Under the pieces are notes generated by a model, which was not told the origin of the DNA, searched no databases, and worked only from the letters and a program-made list of their open reading frames with translations. Made by a program: the position numbers and the translations under genes. From contig CALURO010000004.1 in assembly GCA_944323205.1 (NCBI GenBank), forward strand, positions 161,008-225,007: 64,000 bases of DNA, given 5' to 3'. Shown piece by piece: positions 28,196-36,680 of this stretch (the stretch's first letter is position 1; each line of letters starts with the position of its first letter). Source of the stretch: an uncultured Mucispirillum sp. Its GTDB lineage: Bacteria; Chrysiogenota; Deferribacteres; Deferribacterales; Mucispirillaceae.

Positions 28196-29114
28196 TATTG
28201 CTGTTTCTGTTCAAAATCTAACAAAAAAATTTGGTGATTTTACTGCTGTATCAAATATTACTTTTGATGTAGAAAAAGGCGAAATTTTTGGTTTTTTAGG
28301 TGCAAATGGTGCTGGTAAATCTACAACTATTAGAATGTTATGCGGTATTCTGCCGCCTACTTCAGGCACTGGTATTATTGCAGGGTATGATGTGCTGAAA
28401 AATCCTGGTATGGTAAGGCAGAATATTGGCTATATGAGTCAAAAATTTTCTTTATATGATGAACTTACGGTTTATGAAAATATGAAGTTTTTTGCAAAAT
28501 TATACTCTGTTTCAGGGAGAAATATAAATGATGCAGTAAATGAAGCAGTTGAACAGGTAAAACTAAACGGATATGAGCACGTGAAAACTAAAAGTCTATC
28601 TTCTGGTATAAAACAAAGACTTTCCCTAGCTTGTGCTATTATTCATAGACCACAGATTATTTTTTTAGATGAGCCTACATCAGGGGTAGATCCAGTTTCC
28701 AGACGTAATTTCTGGGATTTAATTTATTATTTTGCATCAATTGGTGTTACTATATTTGTAACAACTCACTATATGGACGAAGCAGAATACTGTGATAGAA
28801 TAGCAATGATAAGTTCAGGCACATTAAAAGAAATAGGTACACCAGAAGAACTTAAAACAACTAAGATGGTATGGAATGTATATAAAATAAAAGGGTTTGG
28901 GTTATACGATGTAGCTCAGACTATATTAAGAATGGAAAATGTTTTTGATGTAGGGCTGCTTTCTGATTCTATTCGTATTTTATCATCTAATTTAACACCT
29001 GATGATATAATGAAATATTTAGATAAAAACGGCTATAAAGGTTATGTGGTTGAACAGGCAGAAGCTGTGTTAGAAGATGTGTTTGTCAGCTTTGCCGGAG
29101 GTCAAAACAGATGA
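28188..29114 (+). CDS. ABC exporter ATPase 2 (YbhF C-half type)
   Basis: The second ATPase of the exporter has Walker A GANGAGKST, signature LSSGIKQRLSLACAI, Walker B IIFLDEPTSGVDP and switch His in VTTHYMDEAEYCDR, so this copy keeps the canonical H-loop that the first copy lacks. The two subunits probably form an asymmetric heterodimer. I start at ATG 28188, 5 bases after AAAGGTG, rather than GTG 28179. It overlaps the permease gene by 4 bases. Confidence 0.92.
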   Translation: MSNIAVSVQNLTKKFGDFTAVSNITFDVEKGEIFGFLGANGAGKSTTIRMLCGILPPTSGTGIIAGYDVLKNPGMVRQNIGYMSQKFSLYDELTVYENMKFFAKLYSVSGRNINDAVNEAVEQVKLNGYEHVKTKSLSSGIKQRLSLACAIIHRPQIIFLDEPTSGVDPVSRRNFWDLIYYFASIGVTIFVTTHYMDEAEYCDRIAMISSGTLKEIGTPEELKTTKMVWNVYKIKGFGLYDVAQTILRMENVFDVGLLSDSIRILSSNLTPDDIMKYLDKNGYKGYVVEQAEAVLEDVFVSFAGGQNR

Positions 29115-30241
29115 ATATAAGAAGAATAAAGGCTATAAGCTATAAAGAGTTTATTCATCTGTTTCGCGATATTAGAAGCCTTATGGTTATCATACTTGTG
29201 CCAGTAATACTTCTTATTTTATTTGGATATGCATTAAAACTAGATGTGGAAAATGTAAGCATAGGTGTTCTTGATTTTTCTGACAGTGAAAAAAGTAAAG
29301 AATATATTGCAGATATTGATGCAACAAGTGCTTTTAATGTAAATTATTACTTATCTACTTATGAAGAAGCAGAATATTTGCTTGATACAAATAAAATAAA
29401 AATGATACTTGTTATTAAAAGTGATTTTGAAAAAGAGCTGAATACTAATTATAATACACAAGTGCAGGCAATTATTGATGGCAGTGATATAACAACTGCA
29501 TCATCTATTATGAATTATGTATCAGGAATTACTGCAGAATATAACAGGTCATTTATAGAATATGTTTTACGAAATAATCAAATAAATGTATCTTTTGGCA
29601 CAATTATACCAGAGATAAGATACTGGTTTAACGAAGATATGCGAAGTGTAAACTATCTTTTTCCAGGTCTTGTGGCTATTATTATGTCAGTTGTTGCAGG
29701 TTTTTTAACATCACTTACTATTTCTAGAGAATGGGAAACAGGCACAATGGAACAGCTTATTCCTACCCCTGTGACAGAAGGTGAGGTTATTACAGGAAAA
29801 CTTATAACATATTTTTTAATAGGCTTAATAGATGTTATACTTTATATACTTATGGGTGAGTTTTTATTCCATGTTCCATTAATGGGTAACTCTTTATTAG
29901 TTTTTTTATTTGCAACTATATTTTTAATGTGTATGCTTTCTTTTGGTATTTTTGTAAGTATTGTTATGAAAAGCCAGTTAGCATCAAGTCAAGTAACAAT
30001 AACCACAACAATGCTTCCTGCATTTTTACTTTCAGGATTTGTTTTTGATATTAATAATATGCCAGTAGTTATTCAGTGGATAACATATCTTTTCCCTGCA
30101 AGATATTTTGTAGATATTTTAAGAGGGCTTTATTTAAAAGGTGTAGGAATAGAGTATTTATATATTAATGCAGGTTTTTTAATATTTTATTCTGTAATAC
30201 TGCTTGTACTGTGCAGACTGTTATTTAAATTGAGAGCATAA
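29111..30241 (+). CDS. ABC-2 family permease 1 (YbhS-like)
   Basis: This is an integral membrane subunit with one N-terminal helix (about residues 23-43), a large periplasmic domain (about 45-175) and five C-terminal helices. Family motifs are YKEFIHLFRDIRSLMVIILVPVILLILFGYAL at the start and SREWETGTMEQLIPTPVTEGEVITGK in the middle. YbhFSR-type exporters handle drugs and cations such as sodium; substrate here is unknown. It is translationally coupled to the ATPase by ATGA overlap. Confidence 0.92.
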   Translation: MNIRRIKAISYKEFIHLFRDIRSLMVIILVPVILLILFGYALKLDVENVSIGVLDFSDSEKSKEYIADIDATSAFNVNYYLSTYEEAEYLLDTNKIKMILVIKSDFEKELNTNYNTQVQAIIDGSDITTASSIMNYVSGITAEYNRSFIEYVLRNNQINVSFGTIIPEIRYWFNEDMRSVNYLFPGLVAIIMSVVAGFLTSLTISREWETGTMEQLIPTPVTEGEVITGKLITYFLIGLIDVILYILMGEFLFHVPLMGNSLLVFLFATIFLMCMLSFGIFVSIVMKSQLASSQVTITTTMLPAFLLSGFVFDINNMPVVIQWITYLFPARYFVDILRGLYLKGVGIEYLYINAGFLIFYSVILLVLCRLLFKLRA

Positions 30242-30243
30242 TT

Positions 30244-31365
30244 ATGAAAAATATAATGAATCGTTTAATGGCAATGCTTTATAAAGAATTTATCTATCTT
30301 ATACGCGATAAAAAAATGCGTATTATAATTATTGCTGTGCCTATACTACAGGCTGTTTTACTTGGTTATGCTGTTAATATGGATTTAAAGGAAGTAAAAA
30401 CAGCAGTTGTGGATATGGATAATTCTATAGAAAGTAGTGAGTTTATAGATTCATTTTTTTCAAGCAATATATTTACGCAGGTGCAGGCATCTAATATGCA
30501 GCAGGCAGAAGAGCTTGTGCTTGGCGGAAAGGCTTTAATGATAATAGTAATACCAAAAGGGTTTTCTGAAAATCTAAATAGTAATAAAACATCACCAGTG
30601 CAGATTATTTTAGATGCAACTAACTCTGTAAATGCTGGTATGGCTTCTGGGTATATTGTTAATCTTATTACAAAATACAATGTAGAATATGTGGAAAATA
30701 AAACAGGTTTAAAAACTGATATGGGTGTAACTGTTGAATACCGCACATGGTTTAATGATGATTTTGAAAGTAAAAATTTCTTTGTGCCATCTATGCTTGC
30801 CATGCTTTTAATAATTGTAACAGTAATGCTTTCAGGTATGGCAATAGTGCAGGAAAAGGAATCAGGCACATTAGAACAGCTTACTGTTAGTCCTATTACT
30901 GCATGGGAATTTATTATAGGTAAAAGTATACCATTTGCAATTGTTAGTTTTTTTGATGTGCTTTTAATTATTGCTATTTCAGTATTTTGGTTTGATATAA
31001 AAGTAACAGGCAGTTTTTCACTTCTGCTTTTTGCATCAGTTCTATATATAATGTGTACATTAGGTATAGGGCTTCTAATTTCTGCAATAAGCTCTACTCA
31101 GCAGCAGGCAACAATGAGTATGTTTATGATTATTTTCCCTGTTATACTGCTTTCTGGCTTTGCATTTCCTATAGTTAATATGCCTGAAGTAATACAGTGG
31201 GTAACATATATTAACCCTATGCGTTATTATCTTGATATAATTGTAGGTGTATTTTTGAAAGGTCTTTATTTTGACAGGCTCCAAGATTCTACATTCGCAT
31301 TATTTATATTAAGTATATTATACATTAGTCTTGCAGCCTTATATTTAAGAAAAAAATTAAATTAG
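30244..31365 (+). CDS. ABC-2 family permease 2 (YbhR-like)
   Basis: This paralogue of the preceding permease has the same layout: MLYKEFIYLIRDKKMRIIIIAVPILQAVLLGYAV, a periplasmic domain, QEKESGTLEQLTVSPITAWEFIIGK, then five helices with INPMRYYLDIIVGVFLKG near the end. The pair presumably forms the heterodimeric channel. Two bases separate it from permease 1, and it is the last gene of the operon. About 190 AT-rich bases without a gene follow, ending in a terminator. Confidence 0.92.
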   Translation: MKNIMNRLMAMLYKEFIYLIRDKKMRIIIIAVPILQAVLLGYAVNMDLKEVKTAVVDMDNSIESSEFIDSFFSSNIFTQVQASNMQQAEELVLGGKALMIIVIPKGFSENLNSNKTSPVQIILDATNSVNAGMASGYIVNLITKYNVEYVENKTGLKTDMGVTVEYRTWFNDDFESKNFFVPSMLAMLLIIVTVMLSGMAIVQEKESGTLEQLTVSPITAWEFIIGKSIPFAIVSFFDVLLIIAISVFWFDIKVTGSFSLLLFASVLYIMCTLGIGLLISAISSTQQQATMSMFMIIFPVILLSGFAFPIVNMPEVIQWVTYINPMRYYLDIIVGVFLKGLYFDRLQDSTFALFILSILYISLAALYLRKKLN

Positions 31366-31512
31366 AAATATTATTCCATAATCAAAATCTATAACAGGTG
31401 AGTATATTATATGCAATAATGGTAAAAATATTGCAGGAATTTATTATAATATATTTCTGTTTAAAAATACTGTCTTTTCAAAAAAAAAGGAAAATAGTTA
31501 AAAATATAAAAT

Positions 31513-31545
31513 AGCCTTATAAATTTTATATTATTTATAAGGCTT
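31513..31545. terminator. Bidirectional terminator between convergent operons
   Basis: AGCCTTATAAA (31513-31523) pairs with TTTATAAGGCT (31534-31544) around a 10-base loop. T-rich tracts lie on both sides, so it can serve the ABC operon (+) and the nitroreductase gene (-). Confidence 0.75.
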
Positions 31546-31552
31546 AATATTT

Positions 31553-32371
31553 TTATAAATAAGTAATATTATTAGGCTTTCTTGAAGTTATTTGACGAGT
31601 TTTATATACTGGGTTACCAAAAAGCTGAGCTCCAGCTATATATTCATTATCTTTAAGCCCTAAAGCATCTCTTAATGGTTTATATAATCTTGCAGCACTT
31701 GTAAAATAGCCAGCCCATACACAGCCGATATTATGAGCATGTGCAGCAAGCTCAAAATAAGTTAAAGCAATGCTTCCATCTTCTGTTTTCCATTCATAAT
31801 TATCAGGGAGAACTGATACAATAATATGTGGAGCGTCTCTCATAATAATATCTTTTCCATTTTTATAAGCTCTTGTTACAAGTTTATAATGCAGGGCATG
31901 TTCTTCTGATATTTCTGAAATATGTTCCTGCATATACTGTGCAACTAAATCACCTAGTTTTACTGTTTCTTCGCGTGATTTAGTAATAATCCATCTATTA
32001 TTGTGTGTATTTTTTGCAGAAGGTGCATATCTTACATTATCCATTATTTTATTAAGAGTTTCTTCATTTACAGTATTTTTTCTAAAAACACGCACACTTC
32101 TTCTTGTTTTTAAAAAAGTATCAAGCTGTTCAGGTGCAGCAAGTGTATCTCTATTTACTTTACTAAACTGTGAAGTATCTAAATTTTCTACATAACATGC
32201 TTCATGTGGGCAGAAAGCTACACACAGCCCGCAGGAAATACATTTATATGCATTTTTCTCATCAATATATGGTGAACGCTCATCATCGTTTTTAATAATT
32301 CCTGTTACACATACCGCTGAGCATATTCCATCTTTTTTACATTTTTCTTTATCAAGGTGAAAAAAAGGCAT
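31553..32371 (-). CDS. Ferredoxin-nitroreductase fusion protein
   Basis: An N-terminal ferredoxin domain (about residues 1-60) is fused to an FMN nitroreductase domain (about 75-270, TRRSVRVFRKNTV, RYAPSAKNTHNNRW, HNIGCVWAGYF). The second cluster motif is canonical (CISCGLCVAFC plus a distal Cys). The first reads CKKDGICSAVC, with Asp where the second Cys is expected, as in Pyrococcus ferredoxin. Such proteins are NAD(P)H- or ferredoxin-linked reductases of unknown substrate. I start at ATG 32371 because GGGAGG lies 5 bases before it; an ATG seven codons upstream would cover that site. Confidence 0.88.
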   Translation of the reverse strand: MPFFHLDKEKCKKDGICSAVCVTGIIKNDDERSPYIDEKNAYKCISCGLCVAFCPHEACYVENLDTSQFSKVNRDTLAAPEQLDTFLKTRRSVRVFRKNTVNEETLNKIMDNVRYAPSAKNTHNNRWIITKSREETVKLGDLVAQYMQEHISEISEEHALHYKLVTRAYKNGKDIIMRDAPHIIVSVLPDNYEWKTEDGSIALTYFELAAHAHNIGCVWAGYFTSAARLYKPLRDALGLKDNEYIAGAQLFGNPVYKTRQITSRKPNNITYL

Positions 32372-32438
32372 ATTTCCTCCCAAATCATACATATTTTTAT
32401 CTTTTATATATAAAAAAGTAGTTTATTACAATAAATAA

Positions 32439-33371
32439 TTATAGAAATGCAAAAAATAAACCGACATTTCTAATAAATCCAGACTTATAGAAGTTATTTT
32501 TTATAATACTTTCAATAAAATAAAAGTTTCTTTTATTTTTAAGGCTGATAAATTCTTTTAGTATTTTTGTATTATTACTGCTAAGTATATTTTCATACTG
32601 GCTTAAAAAACTTTCTGCCTGAATAATATTTTTAAAAACAGCCTGCCTCATATTTTTTCTTCCTTCTTTAATTTTTTGCAAAGCATATTTTATGGAATAT
32701 GATTTTGCGCCAAAAGTATTATTATTATGCTGCCTGTAATACATTGTAGGTTTATTGATATAGCTGATATGTCCAAAAAAGGCAGCAGTTAAGGCTATCC
32801 AATAATCATGCATAACAGCATTTTTATTAATATATCCGCATATTTCTTTTAATGGCTTATTTATCATCATAGTGCAGCCAGAAACTACATTACCCATTAG
32901 TAATCTATTAAATGTAATATTTTTTGTATTAAGTTTTTCTATTTCATTATGTGATGTATTTATTATATTTAGGTTTTCGTCAGTAACTGTTTTATCAGTA
33001 AATACAAGCAGTGGGGTATAGGAAGAATATTTTTTTTCAAGAGCAGCCATTTCATTATATGTTATGTCTATTTTATTATCAAACCAAACATCATCATGGT
33101 CAGAAAACATAATATAATCAGCACTTGATTTATTTATTAAATCAGAAAAATTTTCTTTAATGCCAAGCCTTTTACTGTTCTGATTAATGGAAAAAATATT
33201 ATTATATTGCTTTTTATAATTTTGTAATATATTTAATGTATTATCAGTAGATATATCATCATTAATGTATATGTGATAATCTTTGTATGTTTGGTTTAAA
33301 ATAGAATCAATCTGGCTTGCTATATATTTTTCAGAATTATAAGAAGCCATTAAAATATCAATATTACTCAT
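32439..33371 (-). CDS. Family 2 glycosyltransferase
   Basis: A GT-A fold transferase, probably adding a sugar to LPS or a cell-surface glycan. Diagnostic parts are DILMASYNSEKYIASQIDSILNQTYKDYHIYINDDISTD at the start, the metal site SDHDDVWF near residue 85 and MHDYWIALTAAFFG. The C-terminal ~90 residues are helical and basic. Length is 310 aa. I start at ATG 33371, because the upstream in-frame ATGs at 33416 and 33431 lie inside a strong promoter. It stands alone, with no other glycan genes beside it, so donor and acceptor are unknown. Confidence 0.88.
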   Translation of the reverse strand: MSNIDILMASYNSEKYIASQIDSILNQTYKDYHIYINDDISTDNTLNILQNYKKQYNNIFSINQNSKRLGIKENFSDLINKSSADYIMFSDHDDVWFDNKIDITYNEMAALEKKYSSYTPLLVFTDKTVTDENLNIINTSHNEIEKLNTKNITFNRLLMGNVVSGCTMMINKPLKEICGYINKNAVMHDYWIALTAAFFGHISYINKPTMYYRQHNNNTFGAKSYSIKYALQKIKEGRKNMRQAVFKNIIQAESFLSQYENILSSNNTKILKEFISLKNKRNFYFIESIIKNNFYKSGFIRNVGLFFAFL

Positions 33372-33399
33372 AATATCTACTTTTAATTTTTTTTTATTA

Positions 33400-33427
33400 A
33401 TTATATCATTTGGCATAAACTTGTCAA
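33400..33427 (-). promoter_or_regulatory. Sigma-70 promoter of the glycosyltransferase gene
   Basis: On the minus strand, TTGACA (33427-33422), 16-base spacer, TATAAT (33405-33400): both hexamers are perfect. Transcription would start about 23 bases before the chosen ATG at 33371, which supports that start. Confidence 0.72.
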
Positions 33428-33447
33428 TCATTTATAGGACGGTAGTT

Positions 33448-34149
33448 ATGAAAATAAATATATCAGAAGTATTTTATTCAGCTCAAGGTGAGGGTAAATA
33501 TATAGGAGCAGCTCAAGTTTTTATCAGGCTTTCCCAGTGTCCTTTTGACTGCCCATATTGTGATACAGATATGCAGGATAAAGAATATTTTGAAATAAAT
33601 AATCATAAATATAATAATCCAGTATCAGCTGAAGAATTATCAGAGATTGTTTTAAAGGAATTTGGAGCAGGGAATAATTTTCACAGCTACTCTATTACTG
33701 GGGGCGAGCCATTAATACATTATGAATTTGTAAAAAAGCTTGCATATATTTTAAAAAATAAATCTAAGGCAAAGCTTTTTTTAGAAACAAGTGGATTAAT
33801 TACAAAATATTTTAAAGAACTTGATGATATTTTTGATATTATGAGTATTGATATAAAAACTCATTCTGAAAAAGTACTTAACAATCTGTCTGTTTTATTA
33901 GAAGTTTTAAGTGAGCTAAAAAACAGCGATTATTATTTAAAACTACTGCTGCCACAGGAAAATGCAAAAGATATTATAGATTATACAGCACAGGAATTAT
34001 ATAAATATAATATCAAAAATATTATAATCCAGCCTGTTGACAGCATAATAAGAAAAGATATAGTTGATTACTTATATAATATGTATTATAGTAAAAATAT
34101 AGAAGCAAGAATAATTCCTCAAACACATAAAATTCTTGCGATACCATAG
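33448..34149 (+). CDS. queE: 7-carboxy-7-deazaguanine synthase (radical SAM)
   Basis: QueE contracts the ring of carboxy-tetrahydropterin to carboxy-deazaguanine on the way to queuosine. The start INISEVFYSAQGEGKYIGAAQVFIRLSQC is diagnostic, and the radical SAM cluster motif is CPFDCPYC (CX3CX2C) near residues 30-37, followed by DT. SITGGEPLIH and LFLETSG match the family. I start at ATG 33448, nine bases after AGGA; longer in-frame starts enter the divergent promoter. No other queuosine genes are in the window. Confidence 0.93.
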   Translation: MKINISEVFYSAQGEGKYIGAAQVFIRLSQCPFDCPYCDTDMQDKEYFEINNHKYNNPVSAEELSEIVLKEFGAGNNFHSYSITGGEPLIHYEFVKKLAYILKNKSKAKLFLETSGLITKYFKELDDIFDIMSIDIKTHSEKVLNNLSVLLEVLSELKNSDYYLKLLLPQENAKDIIDYTAQELYKYNIKNIIIQPVDSIIRKDIVDYLYNMYYSKNIEARIIPQTHKILAIP

Positions 34150-34178
34150 TTGACTTTTTACTTTAATAGTGATAAGAT
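34150..34178 (+). promoter_or_regulatory. Sigma-70 promoter with extended -10 before zapB-zapA-6S
   Basis: TTGACT (34150-34155), 17-base spacer, TAAGAT (34173-34178), with TG one base before the -10 (extended -10). The expected start point, about 34185, coincides with the first ATG of the next gene, so that message may have almost no leader. Confidence 0.6.
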
Positions 34179-34184
34179 TAGTTT

Positions 34185-34403
34185 ATGATGATACAAGATA
34201 AATTACTTCTTCTTGAAGAAAAGCTAGATAAGCTGCTTGCAGAGTATAATGCTGTTAAGCAGGAAAGGGATTTACTGCTTGAGAAGAATAATAGTTTATT
34301 AATTCATATAGGCAATATTGAGACAGAAAACAGTCTTTTAAAACAGAATAAAGAGATTGTTAAAAAGCGTATAGAAACTATGCTTATAAAACTTGAATCT
34401 TAG
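34185..34403 (+). CDS. Small coiled-coil protein upstream of zapA (ZapB-like)
   Basis: This 72-residue protein is almost wholly a coiled coil, with heptads from DKLLLLEEKLDKLLAEYNAVKQERDLLLEKNN through ENSLLKQNKEIVKKRIETML. Small coiled-coil genes of this kind commonly precede zapA and are annotated as ZapB-like or TIGR02449; they are thought to help organise the Z-ring with ZapA. Either ATG 34185 or ATG 34188 could be used; no convincing ribosome binding site precedes them. Function is inferred from shape and neighbour only. Confidence 0.7.
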   Translation: MMIQDKLLLLEEKLDKLLAEYNAVKQERDLLLEKNNSLLIHIGNIETENSLLKQNKEIVKKRIETMLIKLES

Positions 34404-34414
34404 TTTGAGGGGAT

Positions 34415-34687
34415 ATGCGTTCTTTTGAATTAAAAATATTAGGACAGCATTTGCTGCTTAATGTTCCAGAGGGAAAAGAGCAGTATTATCAGGATATTGC
34501 AAACGAGCTTTCTGATATGATGAATGATTTTTTAAAAAAATCTCAACTAAGGTCGGATGTTAAAGCTGCCGTGAGTGTAGCTTATAAATTACTGCTTGAA
34601 AATAAGCAGTTAAAAGAAACTATATCTTATTATGAAAGTATTGATAATAAGATTGATGATTTAATTACAAAAGTGGATAATAAATAA
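34415..34687 (+). CDS. zapA: Cell division protein ZapA
   Basis: ZapA bundles FtsZ filaments at midcell. The 90-residue protein has the family layout: beta-hairpin ELKILGQHLLLNVPEGKEQYYQDIANELSDMM, then a long C-terminal helix for tetramer coiled coil (AAVSVAYKLLLENKQLKETISYYES). RBS TTTGAGGGG precedes ATG. The gene runs straight into 6S RNA, the same order (zapA, 6S RNA, 5-formyl-THF cyclo-ligase) known from gammaproteobacteria. Confidence 0.9.
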   Translation: MRSFELKILGQHLLLNVPEGKEQYYQDIANELSDMMNDFLKKSQLRSDVKAAVSVAYKLLLENKQLKETISYYESIDNKIDDLITKVDNK

Positions 34688-34866
34688 TCCCCTGCGGTGT
34701 TTGTAAAACTTTTTGACATGCTGGAGCCAACACTTTATAATTAATTGTCGCGATGCATGTTGTGGTGTGCAGGTCGGACTTGTATCCGAAAGCCTAAAGC
34801 AGCACAGAGCGGCGCCTGTTTGTAACAGGCTACAGTGTCAGTTGTGAACGGCATGCGCGGGGGTTT
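34687..34866 (+). ncRNA. ssrS: 6S RNA
   Basis: About 180 bases, much richer in GC than the surroundings, without a good reading frame. A terminal stem pairs CCCCTGCG (34689-34696) with 34856-34863. The apical stem TCGGA/TCCGA with GAAAGCCTAAAGC (34774-34799) closely resembles E. coli 6S (GTCCGAGAAGCCTTAAAAC). The 5' bubble strand CTGGAGCCAACACTTTATA matches CCTGAGCCGATATTTCATA, the E. coli pRNA start region. A perfect hairpin GCCTGTT/AACAGGC lies at 34814-34830. 6S RNA binds the sigma-70 holoenzyme as a promoter mimic. Location between zapA and (after rarA) cyclo-ligase is the conserved context. Ends are approximate. Confidence 0.88.
34713..34741 (+). promoter_or_regulatory. Perfect sigma-70 consensus inside the 6S RNA gene
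   Basis: TTGACA (34713-34718), 17-base spacer, TATAAT (34736-34741). It lies in the 5' strand of the 6S sequence. It may be a real internal promoter (start near 34748, possibly for rarA) or a by-product of the RNA's promoter mimicry; the sequence alone cannot decide. Confidence 0.45.
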
Positions 34867-34885
34867 ATAAAAATAATGTCGTTGT

Positions 34886-36142
34886 TTGACTAAAACACGG
34901 ATTTTTATAGATTTATCGGATAATATTTTAATGAATTTAGCTGATGCAATGCGTCCGCATATATTTGATGATATAGTTGGTCAGGAACATTTAACAAATC
35001 CTGATGCATTATTAATATCGTTGATAAAAAGCGCATCTTTTGACTCTATTATGTTTGTTGGTCCACCGGGAACAGGCAAAACAAGTATGGCTGAAGTGGC
35101 AGGGAAAGAAATGAACTACCCTGTGTATAAAATCCATGCTGCTGTTAGTGGTGCAGCTGATTTAAAAAAGTTAGCTGCACAGGCTGTATATGAAAAAAAT
35201 ATAATAGTTTTTATAGATGAAATTCATAGATATAATAAATCTCAGCAAGATATTCTGTTAAAATTAATTGATGACAGGAAAATCAAACTGATAGGTGCTT
35301 CTGCCGAAAATCCGTATTTCAACTTAGTTCCTGCTTTGCGTTCAAGAAGTATTATGTTTAATTTCAATGCTGTCAGCGATGAAGCATTTGAAAAGCTGTT
35401 TGTTAAAGTTAAAGAACATATAAAAAAAATGCAGAATGTTTCTGAAGTAGTGGAAAATGGTGCATTAAAACATATTACAGCTTTAGCACAAGGCGATTGC
35501 AGAAGATTTCTAAATCTTCTTGAAATATCTGCATTAACTGGAAACAGACAGGGTGATACATTATATCTTTCTACTAAAGAAATAGAAAGTATTATGCCTG
35601 TTAACCAATTTTCAGATGACGAATTTTACGATATTTTATCTGCTATGATAAAAAGTATCAGAGGCAGTGACCCTGATGCTGCATTATTATGGTGTTTTAA
35701 ATTAATTAAAAATGGGGTAGCTCCTGAAGCTGTATTTAGAAGACTTATGATTTCTGCTTCAGAAGATGTAGGCAATGCTTTTCCAGACGGGCAGATTTTT
35801 GTTAATGCTTGTTATAATTCTTTTATGAATGTGGGAGTGCCTGAAGGGTATATTATACTTGCTCATGCAGTAACTTTTCTTGCCTCATGCCCTAAAAGTA
35901 ATAGAAGCTATAATGGGTATCATCAGGTTATGGATTACCTTAAAGACCATGATCCTGTTGTACCAGAGAATATAAGGCAAAATCCAAAAGGGTATAAATA
36001 TCCTTTTGATTATGGTAATTTTATTAAACAACGCTATATAAGTGATAATCTTGTGTTTTATAAACCATCTAGTTTTGGATTTGAACAGAAGATTAAAGAA
36101 AGATTACATAATCTATGGAATAATATTAAAGATTATGAATAA
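34886..36142 (+). CDS. rarA: Replication-associated recombination protein RarA (MgsA)
   Basis: RarA is an AAA+ ATPase related to clamp loaders that acts at stalled forks. Walker A is [15 protein letters not shown] (about residues 57-71), Walker B with sensor is VFIDEIHRYNKSQQD, and GASAENPYF and SRS follow. The C-terminal tetramerisation region includes FPDGQIFVNACYNSF and NRSYNGYHQVMDYLKDHDPVVPENIRQNPKGYKYPFDYG. I start at TTG 34886 because FIDLSDNILMNLADAMRP aligns with LDFSDNTFQPLAARMRP at the E. coli RarA N-terminus; the next in-frame ATG (34931) would lose that part. No clear ribosome binding site is seen. Confidence 0.92.
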   Translation: MTKTRIFIDLSDNILMNLADAMRPHIFDDIVGQEHLTNPDALLISLIKSASFDSIMFVGPPGTGKTSMAEVAGKEMNYPVYKIHAAVSGAADLKKLAAQAVYEKNIIVFIDEIHRYNKSQQDILLKLIDDRKIKLIGASAENPYFNLVPALRSRSIMFNFNAVSDEAFEKLFVKVKEHIKKMQNVSEVVENGALKHITALAQGDCRRFLNLLEISALTGNRQGDTLYLSTKEIESIMPVNQFSDDEFYDILSAMIKSIRGSDPDAALLWCFKLIKNGVAPEAVFRRLMISASEDVGNAFPDGQIFVNACYNSFMNVGVPEGYIILAHAVTFLASCPKSNRSYNGYHQVMDYLKDHDPVVPENIRQNPKGYKYPFDYGNFIKQRYISDNLVFYKPSSFGFEQKIKERLHNLWNNIKDYE

Positions 36143-36680
36143 ACAAGATATTCGTAATAAAATAAAAGTATTAAGGAATAGTTATTCTTGTGATGAATTA
36201 AGTATTAAATCATTAAAAATCATTAATGCTTTTTATAAAAAATATTCTTTTTTAAACATTTTCTTATTCTATTATCCTATAGAAAACGAGGTAAATACTC
36301 TGCCACTTATAGAAAGGCTTTTTGCTGAAGATAAAAAAATATACTTACCAGTAGTTTGTGGTAAAGATATGATATTTAAGCAGTTTGAAGGCTTTGATAA
36401 ATTAAGTACAGGTAAGTTTGGTATTTATGAGCCAGAAGGAAAAATACTTGATGTTGCACCAGATATTGTGTGTATTCCTGGTGTTGCCTTTGATGAAAGT
36501 TGTAATCGTATAGGATATGGCGGTGGTTATTACGACAGGTATTTAGCAGTAGAAAATACTATTATTAAATCGGCTTTTGCCTATGAATTTCAAATTATAG
36601 ACAAAATAGAAACAGAAAGTTTTGATAAGCCTGTAGATGAAATATTTACAGAAAACCGAATTATTATTAGGAGGGCATAA
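36135..36680 (+). CDS. fau: 5-formyltetrahydrofolate cyclo-ligase
   Basis: This enzyme turns 5-formyl-THF into 5,10-methenyl-THF with ATP. The signature [11 protein letters not shown] (about residues 131-141) preceded by [17 protein letters not shown] is diagnostic; [16 protein letters not shown] is the folate-side segment. I start at ATG 36135, overlapping the rarA stop by 8 bases; a longer frame from 36042 has no family similarity. Length of 181 aa is normal. Linkage to zapA and 6S RNA is conserved in distant bacteria. Confidence 0.92.
   Translation: MNKQDIRNKIKVLRNSYSCDELSIKSLKIINAFYKKYSFLNIFLFYYPIENEVNTLPLIERLFAEDKKIYLPVVCGKDMIFKQFEGFDKLSTGKFGIYEPEGKILDVAPDIVCIPGVAFDESCNRIGYGGGYYDRYLAVENTIIKSAFAYEFQIIDKIETESFDKPVDEIFTENRIIIRRA

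Noticed and set aside
34876..34893. ATG followed by codons for MSLFD and a stop, reminiscent of some RarA N-termini, out of frame with rarA.
   Set aside because: The in-frame sequence before the AAA domain already aligns with the E. coli RarA N-terminus, so no frameshift is needed; the short frame is probably chance.
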